Part shown: in pieces, positions 25,411 to 34,241 of the stretch
Position numbering within the stretch: the stretch's first letter is position 1
How the letters are laid out: every line of letters begins with the position of its first letter
Source: Flavobacterium caeni
Lineage (GTDB): Bacteria; Bacteroidota; Bacteroidia; Flavobacteriales; Flavobacteriaceae
Reading direction: 5' to 3'
Assembly (NCBI RefSeq): GCF_900101895.1
Contig: NZ_FMVF01000003.1
Coordinates: 177,258-241,257 of the forward strand
DNA length: 64,000 nucleotides
Notes under the pieces: generated by a model
The model's database searches: none
What the model was told of the DNA's origin: nothing
Seen by the model: only the letters and a program-made list of their open reading frames with translations
Program-made: the position numbers and the translations under genes

Positions 25411-27981
25411 ATGTATACGCTGCCCAAAATAGAACGTTTCAACCGACACGTACTTTCCAAGTACCAAATCTACAACAGCGTGTTTTTGACCTTGCCGTTC
25501 GATACGATAGGCAGTACGGGGTCGTTGTTGCCGTTGTTTTCGGAAGTGTGCGAACGCGGCTTGCAACAGGAGCAAAATCCGCAGCAAATCATCGATACGT
25601 TCGCCCAGAAATACCTTGAACATGCCACCGAGCGCGAGCGCATCGACATGCTCTTTCGGTTCATCCAGTATGTGGAACGGCAAATCGTTTTGTTCGACGC
25701 GATCGAGGACGCGGCCTTCGATGCGATCAACAACCTCGAAGGACATGGCTCGCTGCGCGACATCAAAGAAACGGCCGACGCAAGCCACAACAAAGCAAAA
25801 CTCAAGGAACTGCTCGCCGATTACAAGATCAGGACGGTGCTCACCGCGCATCCCACGCAGTTTTATCCGGGCTCGGTGCTTGGCATCATCACCGATTTGA
25901 CGCGCGCCATCAAAACCGACGACCTGCAGCAAATCAAGGAACTGCTCTCGCAACTGGGCAAGACACCGTTCATCAAAAGCGAAAAACCGACGCCGTTTGA
26001 CGAAGCCGTGAGCCTTACCTGGTACCTCGAGAATGTGTTTTACCAAACCGCGGGCGAGATGCTCGAATACATCCGCAAGAATATTTTTGACGGCGATCCC
26101 GTGCCCAACCGGATCCTGAATTTTGGGTTTTGGCCCGGCGGCGACCGCGACGGCAACCCGTTTGTGACCACCGCGATTTCGCTGCAGGTGGCCGAGCGTT
26201 TGCGTTCGACCTTGTTCAAATGCTACTACCGCGACATCCGCAATCTCAAACGACGACTCACTTTTTCGCACATCACGCCCATTTTAACCGACATCGAGTT
26301 GAAAGTGTATCGCAGTGCGTACGAATCGAATGGATCGAGCGTGACCGTTGCCGAACTCAACGACAAACTCGAACAGATCAAGCAACTGCTCATCGACAAA
26401 CACCAATCGCTGTATTTGGATTTGGTCGAGGACTTGTTGCACAAATTGCGGTTGTTCGGGTTGTATTTCGCCACGCTCGACATCCGTCAGAACAGCAAGA
26501 TCCACGACCAGGTTTTCCAACGGTTGGCGCTCGATCATCCCGCGTCGTTCCCTGCCGATTATCTGTCGATGGCCGAAACCGATAGGATTGCGGCGGCCTC
26601 GCACCTGAACGCCCGATTCGATGCAAACGATTTTACCGACGAAACGGTGCGCAGTACGCTCGAATCGGTATCGGTCATGAAAACCATCCAACAGCACAAT
26701 GGCGAAGAAGGCGCCAACCGCTACATCATCAGCAATTGCGAAAGCGCGCTCAACATTGTCGAGGCACTGGCGTTGTTCACACTGGGCGGCTGGCCCGAGC
26801 CTTCGGTAGACATCGTGCCGCTGTTCGAGATCATCGACGACCTCAAGAAGGCGCACGACATCATGGAACAGGTTTATACCAACCCCGGGTATGCGGCGCA
26901 CCTCAAAAAACGCGGCAACCGCCAGACCATCATGCTCGGTTTTTCGGATGGCACCAAGGACGGCGGCTACCTGATGGCCAATTGGAGCATCTACAAGGCC
27001 AAGGAAAACCTGACAGCCGTATCGCGCAAATACGGCATCGAAGTGATTTTCTTTGACGGACGCGGCGGCCCACCCGCGCGTGGCGGCGGCAAGACCCATA
27101 AGTTCTACGCATCGTTGGGGCCCGAAATCGAAAACAGGGAATTGCAACTCACCATACAAGGACAAACCATCAGCTCGAATTTCGGGACGCGCGATTCGTG
27201 CCGTTACAATCTCGAGAATTTGCTCAGCGCGGGCTTGAACAATCATTTGTACGACAAACAAAGCAGCGTATTGTCGGGCGCGCAAAAACAAACACTCGAT
27301 GCGTTGGCCGAAGTCGGGTACAACCGCTACCTCGAACTCAAACAACATCCGCGCTTTATCCCGTACCTCGAAAAAATGAGTACGTTGCAATATTATGCGA
27401 AAACCAACATCGGCAGCAGGCCGTCCAAACGCAGTACGTCCGAAAAGCTCGACCTGGCCGATTTGCGCGCCATCCCGTTTGTGGGTTCGTGGAGCCAGAT
27501 CAAACAAAACGTTCCGGGTTTTTACGGCGTGGGTTCGGCTTTGCGTATGTTCGAAGAAAGCGGACGCTGGCAGGAAGTACAGGATTTGTACCACCATTCG
27601 CTGTTTTTCAGGACGCTGCTCGAAAACAGCATGATGTCGTTGGCCAAGTGTTTCTTTCCTTTGACCGCCTACATGAAGGACGATCCGGAGTTCGGCGATT
27701 TTTGGAAAATCCTGTTCGACGAGTTCACGCAGGCCAAACGTCTGTTGCTCAAGATTGCCGGGCACGAGACCCTGATGGAGAACTACCCCGACGGCAAGGC
27801 GTCTATCGATGCGCGCGAACACATCGTGGTCCCTTTGTTGGTCATCCAACAATATGCGTTGCAGAAAATCAACCAGATCAACGCCTCGGCCGAGCCCGAC
27901 GACGATTTGCGAAACATCTATCAAAAAATGGTAACACGATCGCTGTTCGGGAACACCAACGCGAGCCGAAATTCCGCATGA
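25411..27981 (+). CDS. ppc: Phosphoenolpyruvate carboxylase
   Basis: An 856-residue cytosolic enzyme carboxylating PEP to oxaloacetate to refill the TCA cycle. The catalytic His is in LTAHPTQ near residue 146. FWPGGDRDGNPF is the PEP-binding arginine region and LGFSDGTKDGGY near 508 is a signature. FFDGRGGPPARGGG is the glycine-rich loop with the Bacteroidota-type substitution of the usual FHGRGG. The frame opens at 25375 inside the upstream terminator, so the start is placed at MYTLPKIERF (25411). The dinB-like gene begins 2 bp after the stop. Confidence 0.95.
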   Translation: MYTLPKIERFNRHVLSKYQIYNSVFLTLPFDTIGSTGSLLPLFSEVCERGLQQEQNPQQIIDTFAQKYLEHATERERIDMLFRFIQYVERQIVLFDAIEDAAFDAINNLEGHGSLRDIKETADASHNKAKLKELLADYKIRTVLTAHPTQFYPGSVLGIITDLTRAIKTDDLQQIKELLSQLGKTPFIKSEKPTPFDEAVSLTWYLENVFYQTAGEMLEYIRKNIFDGDPVPNRILNFGFWPGGDRDGNPFVTTAISLQVAERLRSTLFKCYYRDIRNLKRRLTFSHITPILTDIELKVYRSAYESNGSSVTVAELNDKLEQIKQLLIDKHQSLYLDLVEDLLHKLRLFGLYFATLDIRQNSKIHDQVFQRLALDHPASFPADYLSMAETDRIAAASHLNARFDANDFTDETVRSTLESVSVMKTIQQHNGEEGANRYIISNCESALNIVEALALFTLGGWPEPSVDIVPLFEIIDDLKKAHDIMEQVYTNPGYAAHLKKRGNRQTIMLGFSDGTKDGGYLMANWSIYKAKENLTAVSRKYGIEVIFFDGRGGPPARGGGKTHKFYASLGPEIENRELQLTIQGQTISSNFGTRDSCRYNLENLLSAGLNNHLYDKQSSVLSGAQKQTLDALAEVGYNRYLELKQHPRFIPYLEKMSTLQYYAKTNIGSRPSKRSTSEKLDLADLRAIPFVGSWSQIKQNVPGFYGVGSALRMFEESGRWQEVQDLYHHSLFFRTLLENSMMSLAKCFFPLTAYMKDDPEFGDFWKILFDEFTQAKRLLLKIAGHETLMENYPDGKASIDAREHIVVPLLVIQQYALQKINQINASAEPDDDLRNIYQKMVTRSLFGNTNASRNSA

Positions 27982-27982
27982 C

Positions 27983-28498
27983 ATGAAAACCAGTATCCTT
28001 ACTTCGGGCGAATATGCGCCCTATTACAAAAATTACATCGACAGGGCGGGCGAGGTCGAATTGCTCGACGAGCTCGAGATTTCGGTGCATCGGTTGATCC
28101 GTTTTGTCCGCGAGATCCCGATGGACAAATTCGATTACCGGTATGCACCGGGCAAGTGGACCATCAAGGACATCCTGCAACACCTGATCGATTCCGAGCG
28201 CATCTTTGCCTACCGCGCGCTGCGTTTTGCGCGAAAAGACCAAACGCCTTTGCCAAGTTTCGAAGAAGATGACTACGCGCGTGAAGCCCATGGCAGCCAA
28301 AGGAGCATCCAGGATTTGTTGACCGAATTGGCCGTCGTGCGTCAGGCGACGATTGCGTTGTTCAAGACTTTTGACGACCAGACGATGGGACGCATAGGTA
28401 CGGCTTCGGGCAATCCGATGTCGGTGCGGGCGTTGGGGTTCGTGATCATCGGCCACCAAAACCACCACCAGCAGGTTTTTACGGAGCGGTACCTTTAG
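27983..28498 (+). CDS. DinB-like (DinB_2) domain protein
   Basis: A 171-residue four-helix-bundle protein of the DinB/YfiT metal-binding superfamily. The metal-ligand pattern is visible as HLIDSER near residue 67 and IIGHQNHHQQ near 152, with the helix opener PGKWTIKDILQHL. Members of this family include thiol-dependent transferases, but most are uncharacterised. It is directly downstream of ppc (1 bp between stop and ATG), so it is co-transcribed. It converges on the glycosylase gene. Confidence 0.85.
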   Translation: MKTSILTSGEYAPYYKNYIDRAGEVELLDELEISVHRLIRFVREIPMDKFDYRYAPGKWTIKDILQHLIDSERIFAYRALRFARKDQTPLPSFEEDDYAREAHGSQRSIQDLLTELAVVRQATIALFKTFDDQTMGRIGTASGNPMSVRALGFVIIGHQNHHQQVFTERYL

Positions 28499-28501
28499 GT
28501 G

Positions 28502-28990
28502 TCAAATAGTCGAACGTCGGATGACCTGCGACCATGCCGCGCGTTTGTCTTCAAATTTCATCGTATGCGCGGGACTCGTAGACGGCATCACGTGTAGCGC
28601 GACACCCGTAATTTGCCCGAACGCCCTGGTGAAAAATTTGTGGCTTTGTTGTCCGTTGAACACAATGTCGGTAATCGAAGGATGTTTTTCCAATAAGCCG
28701 AGTATGTCATTTTCCTTGGGGTTGCGGATGTTGCTGTCCAGGCTGCCCTGACGTTCACAATATTCGAGCACATCCCACAAAGCGATACCGTGACCGTGCA
28801 ACAATTCAAGACGTTCGGCATACGAATCGGGAACGGGTACTTCGGCAAGGACGGCAAACAGGATTTTCCAGAAGTGGTTTTGTTTGTGCGCGTAGTATTG
28901 CTGTTCGGCCAACGATACGGCGCCGGGCATGGTGCCCAAAATCAAGATTTTTGGCGCTGCAGGCAAGATGGGCGCAAACGACGCAATCAT
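28502..28990 (-). CDS. DNA-deoxyinosine (hypoxanthine-DNA) glycosylase, UDG superfamily family 6
   Basis: A 162-residue base-excision repair enzyme. Motif 1 is ILILGTMPGAVSLAEQQYYAHKQN (shown in parts: GTMPG then QQYYAH), with NHFW supplying a conserved Asn. The C-terminal motif is VMPSTSPAH near residue 136. This arrangement matches the hypoxanthine-DNA glycosylase branch of the uracil-DNA glycosylase superfamily and not Ung or classic Mug. It is expected to remove deaminated adenine. It overlaps the upstream methyltransferase gene by 4 bp (ATGA), so the two are translated together. Confidence 0.85.
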   Translation of the reverse strand: MIASFAPILPAAPKILILGTMPGAVSLAEQQYYAHKQNHFWKILFAVLAEVPVPDSYAERLELLHGHGIALWDVLEYCERQGSLDSNIRNPKENDILGLLEKHPSITDIVFNGQQSHKFFTRAFGQITGVALHVMPSTSPAHTMKFEDKRAAWSQVIRRSTI

Positions 28991-29778
28991 CTTTTTTGCG
29001 CGACCAGGGCAAACACCATCGGAATTTTATCGCCCAACGAAGCGATGCGAAACTTGCCCGGTTCGAATTCTACCGTCCCGTTGAAGCAATCGTAGGGCGA
29101 ATAGTCGAACTCGTCGAAACGTTCGATGGTCAATCCGTTTTGGATCAAAGCGTTCAGGACTTCGCCGGTGGGGTGGTTCCAACTGACCGATTGGTTGGCG
29201 ATGGGCGCGTCCTTGTCGGCGTAAGTGCCTTCTGTAGTTTCGACAATGGTTTCGGTGTTGAAATAGGAGTAGGCGATGCGCTCAAAATTGGCATCGAACA
29301 GCCACACGACCGGATGGAACTCGACGAATACCAATTCACCGCCTGGTTTCAAAAAATGTGAAATGACCTTGGCCCAGCGATCAAGATCGGGCAACCAGCC
29401 GATGGTGCCGTACGAGGTAAACACCGTGTCGAACTTTTCGTCCAGATGATTGGGCAAATCATACACGTCGCAACAAATAAAACGTGTGTCGTCTTGCAAG
29501 GCCGTGGCGGTTTGCTGTGCGACCTGGATCGCCTTGTCCGAAAAATCGACGCCCGTGACGTGTGCGCCCATCCGCGACAGCGAAATCGTGTCCTGCCCAA
29601 AATGGCATTGCAGGTGCAGGATTTTTTTTCCGGCGATGTCCTGCAGGTACGCCAGCTCGATCCCGTTGAGCGAACTGCGCCCGGCCATGAATCCTTTTTG
29701 GTCGTAGAATTCGGACGCGAGGTGGAAGTCGACCTTGTCGTTCCAAAGCTTTTTGTTGATGTCGCGGTAGTTTTCCAT
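28987..29778 (-). CDS. Class I SAM-dependent methyltransferase
   Basis: A 263-residue small-molecule-type methyltransferase. Motif I is ILHLQCHFGQDTISLSRMG, with HLQCHFGQ in place of the usual DLGCGxG, as in a Bacteroidota subgroup. The acidic loop is VTGVDFSDKAI and motif II is DTVFTSYGTIGWL. FLKPGGELVFVEFHP is motif III. The frame extends to 29901, but that part is the reverse of the acidic-protein tail, so the start is MENYRDINKKL at 29778. The ATG follows directly on the U-tract of the terminator of the preceding gene. Substrate unknown. Confidence 0.85.
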   Translation of the reverse strand: MENYRDINKKLWNDKVDFHLASEFYDQKGFMAGRSSLNGIELAYLQDIAGKKILHLQCHFGQDTISLSRMGAHVTGVDFSDKAIQVAQQTATALQDDTRFICCDVYDLPNHLDEKFDTVFTSYGTIGWLPDLDRWAKVISHFLKPGGELVFVEFHPVVWLFDANFERIAYSYFNTETIVETTEGTYADKDAPIANQSVSWNHPTGEVLNALIQNGLTIERFDEFDYSPYDCFNGTVEFEPGKFRIASLGDKIPMVFALVAQKR

Positions 29779-29802
29779 AAAAAAAGGAACCCGAAGGTTC
29801 CT
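29779..29802 (-). terminator. UUCG-loop terminator ending at a start codon
   Basis: On the minus strand AGGAACC-TTCG-GGTTCCT is followed by seven T (counting the shared stem T) and then immediately the ATG of the methyltransferase gene. It terminates the arginine decarboxylase / DHS-like / acidic protein transcript. Confidence 0.85.
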
Positions 29803-29806
29803 GGTA

Positions 29807-30250
29807 TTATCTGTCGTCTTCGTCTTCGTCGTCTTCGTCCGAATCGGAATAATCGTCGTCTTCGTCGTCGTCGTCATCTTCGTCGTCACCTTCGTCGTCA
29901 CCTTCGTCCGATCCGCCCGGATCTTTGGTCACATCGACTTCTTCTTCGTCATCGTCAATGGCGTCATCGTCTTCGATGTCCATGCCTTTGATGTTTTCCA
30001 TAGGTGCCACTTCGTCGACCATGTCGTCGTCTTCGTCCTCGAAATTTTCGAGACGGCTCGCGAGCTTGGTGCTTACTTTTACCAGATAGATCGTGTCTTC
30101 GGTACGAACCTCGACGGCTTCGATCAACTCGTTCTGCGCGTTGCGGAAACGGATGATGTTCGAATCGTCGTAGCCGTCCGGAAACCTTTCGACCAAAAGG
30201 TTCAGGATTTCGTTGGTCAGTTTAGAATAATCGACAATAATTCTTCTCAT
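29807..30250 (-). CDS. Conserved Bacteroidota protein with highly acidic C-terminal tail
   Basis: A 147-residue protein. Residues 1-65 form a folded alpha/beta head (MRRIIVDYSKLTNEILNLL, with YDDSNIIRFRNAQNELIEAVEV in parts). From about residue 68 the chain becomes almost wholly Asp/Glu, with runs such as DDDDDEDDDY, and is surely disordered. Proteins of this kind are sometimes labelled DNA primase, but no primase motif is present. It starts 6 bp after the DHS-like gene and ends before a strong terminator, so it closes that operon. The coding repeat GAC/GAA explains long open frames on the opposite strand. Function unknown. Confidence 0.75.
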   Translation of the reverse strand: MRRIIVDYSKLTNEILNLLVERFPDGYDDSNIIRFRNAQNELIEAVEVRTEDTIYLVKVSTKLASRLENFEDEDDDMVDEVAPMENIKGMDIEDDDAIDDDEEEVDVTKDPGGSDEGDDEGDDEDDDDDEDDDYSDSDEDDEDEDDR

Positions 30251-30256
30251 AAAATA

Positions 30257-31231
30257 TCAATAGTCAAGTAGGTATGCAAAAATGAGCGGGGCGACAATCG
30301 TGGCATCCGATTCGACGATGAATTTAGGCGTCGTGATGTCGAGTTTGCCCCAGGTGATTTTTTCGTTCGGTACGGCGCCCGAATACGACCCGTAACTTGT
30401 GGTCGAATCGGAGATCTGGCAAAAATAGCTCCAGAACGGCACATCGTGCATTTCCATGTCCTGGTACAGCATCGGCACGACGCAAATCGGGAAATCGCCC
30501 GCGATACCGCCGCCAATCTGGAAAAATCCAATGCCTTTGCCTGCGCAGTTTTTCGTATACCAATCGGCCAGCCACATCATGTATTCGATGCCGCTCTTCA
30601 TGGTCGTGGCCTTGAATTCGCCTTTGATGCAATAGGACGCGAAGATGTTACCCATGGTAGAATCTTCCCAGCCCGGTACCACGATTGGCAGGTTCTTTTC
30701 GGCTGCGGCCACCATCCACGAATCCTTCGGATCGATCTCGTAGTATTGCTCGAGCACGCCCGAGTTGATCATCTGGTACATGAATTCGTGCGGGAAATAA
30801 CGCTCGCCCTTGCTGTCGGCATTGTTCCAGATGTCGAACAAATGTGATTGCAAACGGCGGAATGCTTCTTCTTCGGGAATACACGTATCGGTCACGCGGT
30901 TGTAATGGTTCTCGAGCAAGTCCCATTCTTCCTGCGGGCTCAAGTCGCGGTAGTTCGGTACGCGTTTGTACGAATTGTGCGCGACAAGGTTCATGATGTC
31001 TTCTTCGAGGTTGGCGCCCGTACACGAGATGATGTGCACTTTGTCCTGACGGATCATTTCGGCCAACGATTTGCCCAATTCTGCCGTACTCATCGCGCCC
31101 GCCAGTGAAACCAACATTTTGCCGTTGTCGAGCAAATGGGCTTCGTAACCTTTGGCCGCGTCGACCAAGGCTGCCGCGTTAAAGTGCAGGTAGTGTTTCT
31201 CTATAAATTGGCTGATGGGTCCTTTACTCAT
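30257..31231 (-). CDS. Deoxyhypusine synthase-like protein
   Basis: A 324-residue NAD-dependent enzyme of the deoxyhypusine synthase family. NAD-fold motifs: SLAGAMSTAELG, ISCTGANLEEDI, VPGWEDSTMGN and FFQIGGGIAGDFP. The catalytic Lys that forms the imine with the aminobutyl group is in ITWGKLD. Bacteria lack eIF5A, so transfer to a small amine, making a spermidine-like polyamine, is more likely than protein hypusination. The neighbouring arginine decarboxylase, which makes agmatine, supports this (inference). It ends 6 bp before the acidic-protein gene. Confidence 0.85.
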   Translation of the reverse strand: MSKGPISQFIEKHYLHFNAAALVDAAKGYEAHLLDNGKMLVSLAGAMSTAELGKSLAEMIRQDKVHIISCTGANLEEDIMNLVAHNSYKRVPNYRDLSPQEEWDLLENHYNRVTDTCIPEEEAFRRLQSHLFDIWNNADSKGERYFPHEFMYQMINSGVLEQYYEIDPKDSWMVAAAEKNLPIVVPGWEDSTMGNIFASYCIKGEFKATTMKSGIEYMMWLADWYTKNCAGKGIGFFQIGGGIAGDFPICVVPMLYQDMEMHDVPFWSYFCQISDSTTSYGSYSGAVPNEKITWGKLDITTPKFIVESDATIVAPLIFAYLLDY

Positions 31232-31313
31232 GGTGTTTGTATTTGAGCGGTTGGCCTTTTCAAAGAAAAACTTTTTTTCTTAAAACTCCAACCAAAATTT
31301 ATCAACTAAAAAA

Positions 31314-32708
31314 TTATTTGTAGCCCAGTATATTGAGCACATCCTCAGAGGTTTGCGCTTCAGAGAATACTTCGGTAGCCAGGATGCCGTTTTCGTCGCG
31401 GTCGATCAAAATGTGCTTGGGCTGCGGGATCAAGCAGTGGTGCAATCCGCCGTAGCCGCCAATGGTTTCCTGGTAGGCACCCGTATTGAAAAACCCGATG
31501 TACAACGGTTTCTCCTTGCTGTATTTGGGCAGATAGATCGCGTTCATGTTCTGCTCGGAGTTGTAATAGTCGTCGCTGTCGCACGTCATGCCGCCCAAAA
31601 GCACGCGCTCGTAGGTGTCGTTCCAACGGTTGACGGCCAACATCACAAAGCGTTTGTTGATGGCCCACGTATCGGGCAGGGTGGTGATGAACGACGAATC
31701 GATCATGTTCCACTTCTCTCTGTCGTTTTGTTGTTTCTGGTACAAAACCTGGTAGATCGCGCCGCCCGATTCGCCCACGGTAAACGAGCCGAATTCGGTA
31801 AAAATGTTCGGTACCTCGACTTCTTCTTCGTCGCAGGCAATCTTGATCTGGTTCAGGATCTCGTCGATCATGTATTGGTAATCGTATTCGAACGCCAACG
31901 AATTCTTGATCGGGAATCCGCCGCCAATGTTGAGCCCGTCGAGCGAAGGACATTCGCGTTTGAGCGCGATGTACACCTTGATACACTTGACCAATTCGTT
32001 CCAATAATAAGCGGTGTCGTTGATGCCGGTATTGATGAAAAAGTGCAGCATCTTGAGTTCGAGGTTCGGGTTCTCGAGGATTTGCTTGCGGTAAAAACTC
32101 ACGATGTTCTTGTAGCCGATGCCAAGCCGCGAGGTATAGAATTCGAATTTGGGTTCTTCCTCGGCCGCGATACGGATACCGATCTTGAATTTGCCCTTGA
32201 TCTCCGAGGTCAACAAATCGAGTTCTTCGTAATTGTCGATGATCGGAATGGTGTTCTTGTGCCCGTTGTTGATGAGCCGCGCGATGTTCTCGATGTATTG
32301 GTCGCGTTTGAATCCGTTGCAGATCACATAGGTCGATTTGTTGATCTTGCCCTGTGCGAGCAAATTCTCGACGATGTTGATGTCGAATGCCGACGAAGTT
32401 TCAATGTGGATGTTGTTCTTGAACGCCTCGTTCATCACATACGAAAAATGCGAACTCTTGGTACAGTAGCAATAGTAGTATTTGCCCTCGTATTTGTTCT
32501 TTTCCATCGCGCTGCGGAACCAGTTCTTGGCGCGTTTGATGTTGTTCGAGATCGCCGGAAGATAGGTGAACTTGAGCGGCGTGCCGTACTGCTCGACCAG
32601 TTTCATCAAATCGATCTTGTGGAATTCGAGATGGTCTTTGTTGAGCGTGAATTCTTCCTGAGGGAAATAGTAGGTCTGGTTGATCAGGTCGATGTATTTG
32701 GTGTTCAT
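31314..32708 (-). CDS. speA: Biosynthetic arginine decarboxylase-type PLP enzyme
   Basis: A 464-residue fold-III (alanine-racemase-like barrel) decarboxylase producing agmatine from arginine. The PLP Lys is in YYCYCTKSSHF near residue 84. GLNIGGGFP is the phosphate-binding glycine loop and MTCDSDDYY near 384 carries the Cys/Asp active-site pair from the partner subunit. It is shorter than E. coli SpeA (658), which is normal for the Flavobacteria form. A diaminopimelate or ornithine decarboxylase role is less likely given the DHS-like partner 82 bp downstream. Its leader contains a stable hairpin. Confidence 0.85.
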   Translation of the reverse strand: MNTKYIDLINQTYYFPQEEFTLNKDHLEFHKIDLMKLVEQYGTPLKFTYLPAISNNIKRAKNWFRSAMEKNKYEGKYYYCYCTKSSHFSYVMNEAFKNNIHIETSSAFDINIVENLLAQGKINKSTYVICNGFKRDQYIENIARLINNGHKNTIPIIDNYEELDLLTSEIKGKFKIGIRIAAEEEPKFEFYTSRLGIGYKNIVSFYRKQILENPNLELKMLHFFINTGINDTAYYWNELVKCIKVYIALKRECPSLDGLNIGGGFPIKNSLAFEYDYQYMIDEILNQIKIACDEEEVEVPNIFTEFGSFTVGESGGAIYQVLYQKQQNDREKWNMIDSSFITTLPDTWAINKRFVMLAVNRWNDTYERVLLGGMTCDSDDYYNSEQNMNAIYLPKYSKEKPLYIGFFNTGAYQETIGGYGGLHHCLIPQPKHILIDRDENGILATEVFSEAQTSEDVLNILGYK

Positions 32709-32724
32709 TGCTGTCGTTTGTTAT

Positions 32725-32773
32725 TTAGGTTTGAGAATTAAGACGTGCGATTCAAGTCTTTCTCAAACCCTAA
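32725..32773 (-). promoter_or_regulatory. Stem-loop in the leader of arginine decarboxylase
   Basis: TTAGGTTTGAGA (32725-32736) pairs with TCTCAAACCCTAA (32761-32773, one bulged C); an inner AAGAC/GTCTT stem (32740-32744, 32756-32760) closes an 11-nt loop. It lies 17-65 bases upstream of the ATG on the transcript and has no U-tract, so it is not a plain terminator. The remaining intergenic bases to 32990 show no gene. Confidence 0.6.
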
Positions 32774-32990
32774 TATTCGCATAGACGATAGGCAATTTCT
32801 CCTGATTTATGGGCGACGATTCAAAAAAAACAAATCCCTTAAGTGCCGCCAACTTGCGCAACGGCCAAAAGCGGCTTGTGTTGGGTTTGCCTTGCAAAGG
32901 CGCGCGGTGGCTCGGGTTTTGGTTTTTGTTCATCTGGGCAAATGTAAAAAATAAACTTAGTGATTTGCAACCGATTTTATTAAAAAAATA

Positions 32991-34058
32991 TTAAGATTTG
33001 TAATCTGCAAAAGCCAATCTAATCAATTCATTGTCAGATGATTGGTTGGTTTTTATTTTTCCGATTCCATCCAGCAAAGCAAATTGGATGTGACCGTATT
33101 CGTTTTTCTTGTCGTGTACCAGCAACGCAATGATGGGTTCGAGGTCTGTTTCGGCAAAATCGAGCTTGCCGAAAATATCGGTCAAAACATACTTGATTTG
33201 CGCATATTCCTGCGGCGTCACCAGGTTTTTTTCGCGTGAAAGGAATGCTTCGAGCACCATGCCCGCCGCAATCGCTTCGCCGTGCAGCAACGTCGTCTTG
33301 TCGGGACTTTCCAGAAAATAACTTTCGATCGCATGCCCCAAGGTGTGCCCAAAATTAAGCGCCTTGCGGATGCCGTTCTCGGTGGGATCCTGCATCACGA
33401 TCTGGTTCTTGATTTCGATCGAACGCCACACCAGCGCGTCGAAATCGGCAAAATCGACGGCCTGCAAATCGAGAAATTGCGCCCAATAGTCTTTGTCGAA
33501 AATAAGCCCGTGCTTGAGCATTTCGGCCAACCCCGAACGCATTTCGTTTTGCGGCAGCGTTTCGAGAAATTGCGTATCGATGAGCACCATTTGCGGCGTA
33601 CGGATCACCCCGATCTGGTTTTTGAGATGCCCCAAATCGACGCCGTTCTTGCCGCCCACCGACGCATCTACCATGGCCAGCAACGTGGTCGGGATGTGGA
33701 TAAAGTCGATGCCGCGCTTGAACGTACTGGCCACGAATCCGCCCAGATCGGTCACCACGCCGCCGCCTACATTGAGGATCAGCGATTTTCGGTCGGCGCC
33801 CAGTTCGGTGAGCAACGTCCAAAGCTGCACACAGGTGTCGATGGTCTTTGCGCTTTCGCCCGATTCAAATTCGACGATCTCGATGGGGATATCGACGGCC
33901 ATTAGCGGCAACAGCCTGGGTACGCAATATTCGTTCGACTGCGTGTCGGCCAGGATAAAAATCGAGGAATAGTGCTGCGCGGCGATGTGGGCGTTCAACA
34001 AATCATAAGCGGTGTCGCCAAAATGGATGGCATAGCCGTTGGCAGGAATCGATTGCAT
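32991..34058 (-). CDS. aroB: 3-dehydroquinate synthase
   Basis: A 355-residue NAD- and metal-dependent enzyme converting DAHP to 3-dehydroquinate, step two of the shikimate pathway. NAD-binding motifs: VGGGVVTDLGGF and IPTTLLAMVDASVGGKNGVD (in parts). Zinc ligands are Glu in GLAEMLKHG and His in LNFGHTLGHA and LHGEAI. The open frame reaches 34118, but the start is set at MQSIPANGYAIHFG (34058), since a TTATTTTG box lies 19 bp upstream of it and inside the longer frame. It is divergent from proline dehydrogenase. Confidence 0.93.
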   Translation of the reverse strand: MQSIPANGYAIHFGDTAYDLLNAHIAAQHYSSIFILADTQSNEYCVPRLLPLMAVDIPIEIVEFESGESAKTIDTCVQLWTLLTELGADRKSLILNVGGGVVTDLGGFVASTFKRGIDFIHIPTTLLAMVDASVGGKNGVDLGHLKNQIGVIRTPQMVLIDTQFLETLPQNEMRSGLAEMLKHGLIFDKDYWAQFLDLQAVDFADFDALVWRSIEIKNQIVMQDPTENGIRKALNFGHTLGHAIESYFLESPDKTTLLHGEAIAAGMVLEAFLSREKNLVTPQEYAQIKYVLTDIFGKLDFAETDLEPIIALLVHDKKNEYGHIQFALLDGIGKIKTNQSSDNELIRLAFADYKS

Positions 34059-34077
34059 GCGTTTAACTTTGGTCACG

Positions 34078-34085
34078 CAAAATAA
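34078..34085 (-). promoter_or_regulatory. aroB promoter-like -7 box
   Basis: Minus-strand TTATTTTG matches TAnnTTTG at 7 of 8 positions and lies 19 bp before the chosen aroB start, the usual spacing in this window. Confidence 0.4.
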
Positions 34086-34214
34086 CGCATTAATCTTTTG
34101 GCGGCCCACCAAATTCACAAAGTTTTATCGACGGTTTGTATATAAAAGTATGGTAATCGCAAATTCGTCTTAAAATTTTTGTCACGGATTCGCAATTTGA
34201 TGGACAACTAAAAT

Positions 34215-34222
34215 TATCTTTG
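34215..34222 (+). promoter_or_regulatory. Proline dehydrogenase promoter -7 box
   Basis: TATCTTTG matches TAnnTTTG exactly, 19 bp before ATG 34242; a TTTG at 34196-34199 is a candidate -33 element with a slightly short spacer (15 bp). Confidence 0.6.
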
Positions 34223-34241
34223 CGTAATCAACAAAAATCCG

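Noticed and set aside
26284..27984. 566-codon minus frame inside ppc
   Set aside because: Antisense shadow of phosphoenolpyruvate carboxylase; no family motif and composition typical of a shadow frame.
29807..29991. Extended N-terminus of the methyltransferase and plus-strand Arg-rich frame
   Set aside because: Both read through the GAC/GAA-rich tail of the acidic protein in other frames; the terminator lies between.
31353..32741. 462-codon plus frame
   Set aside because: Antisense to arginine decarboxylase along its full length.
32745..32994. Two small plus-strand frames between arginine decarboxylase and aroB
   Set aside because: No conserved motif, no promoter box, and they cover the leader hairpin of the minus-strand gene.
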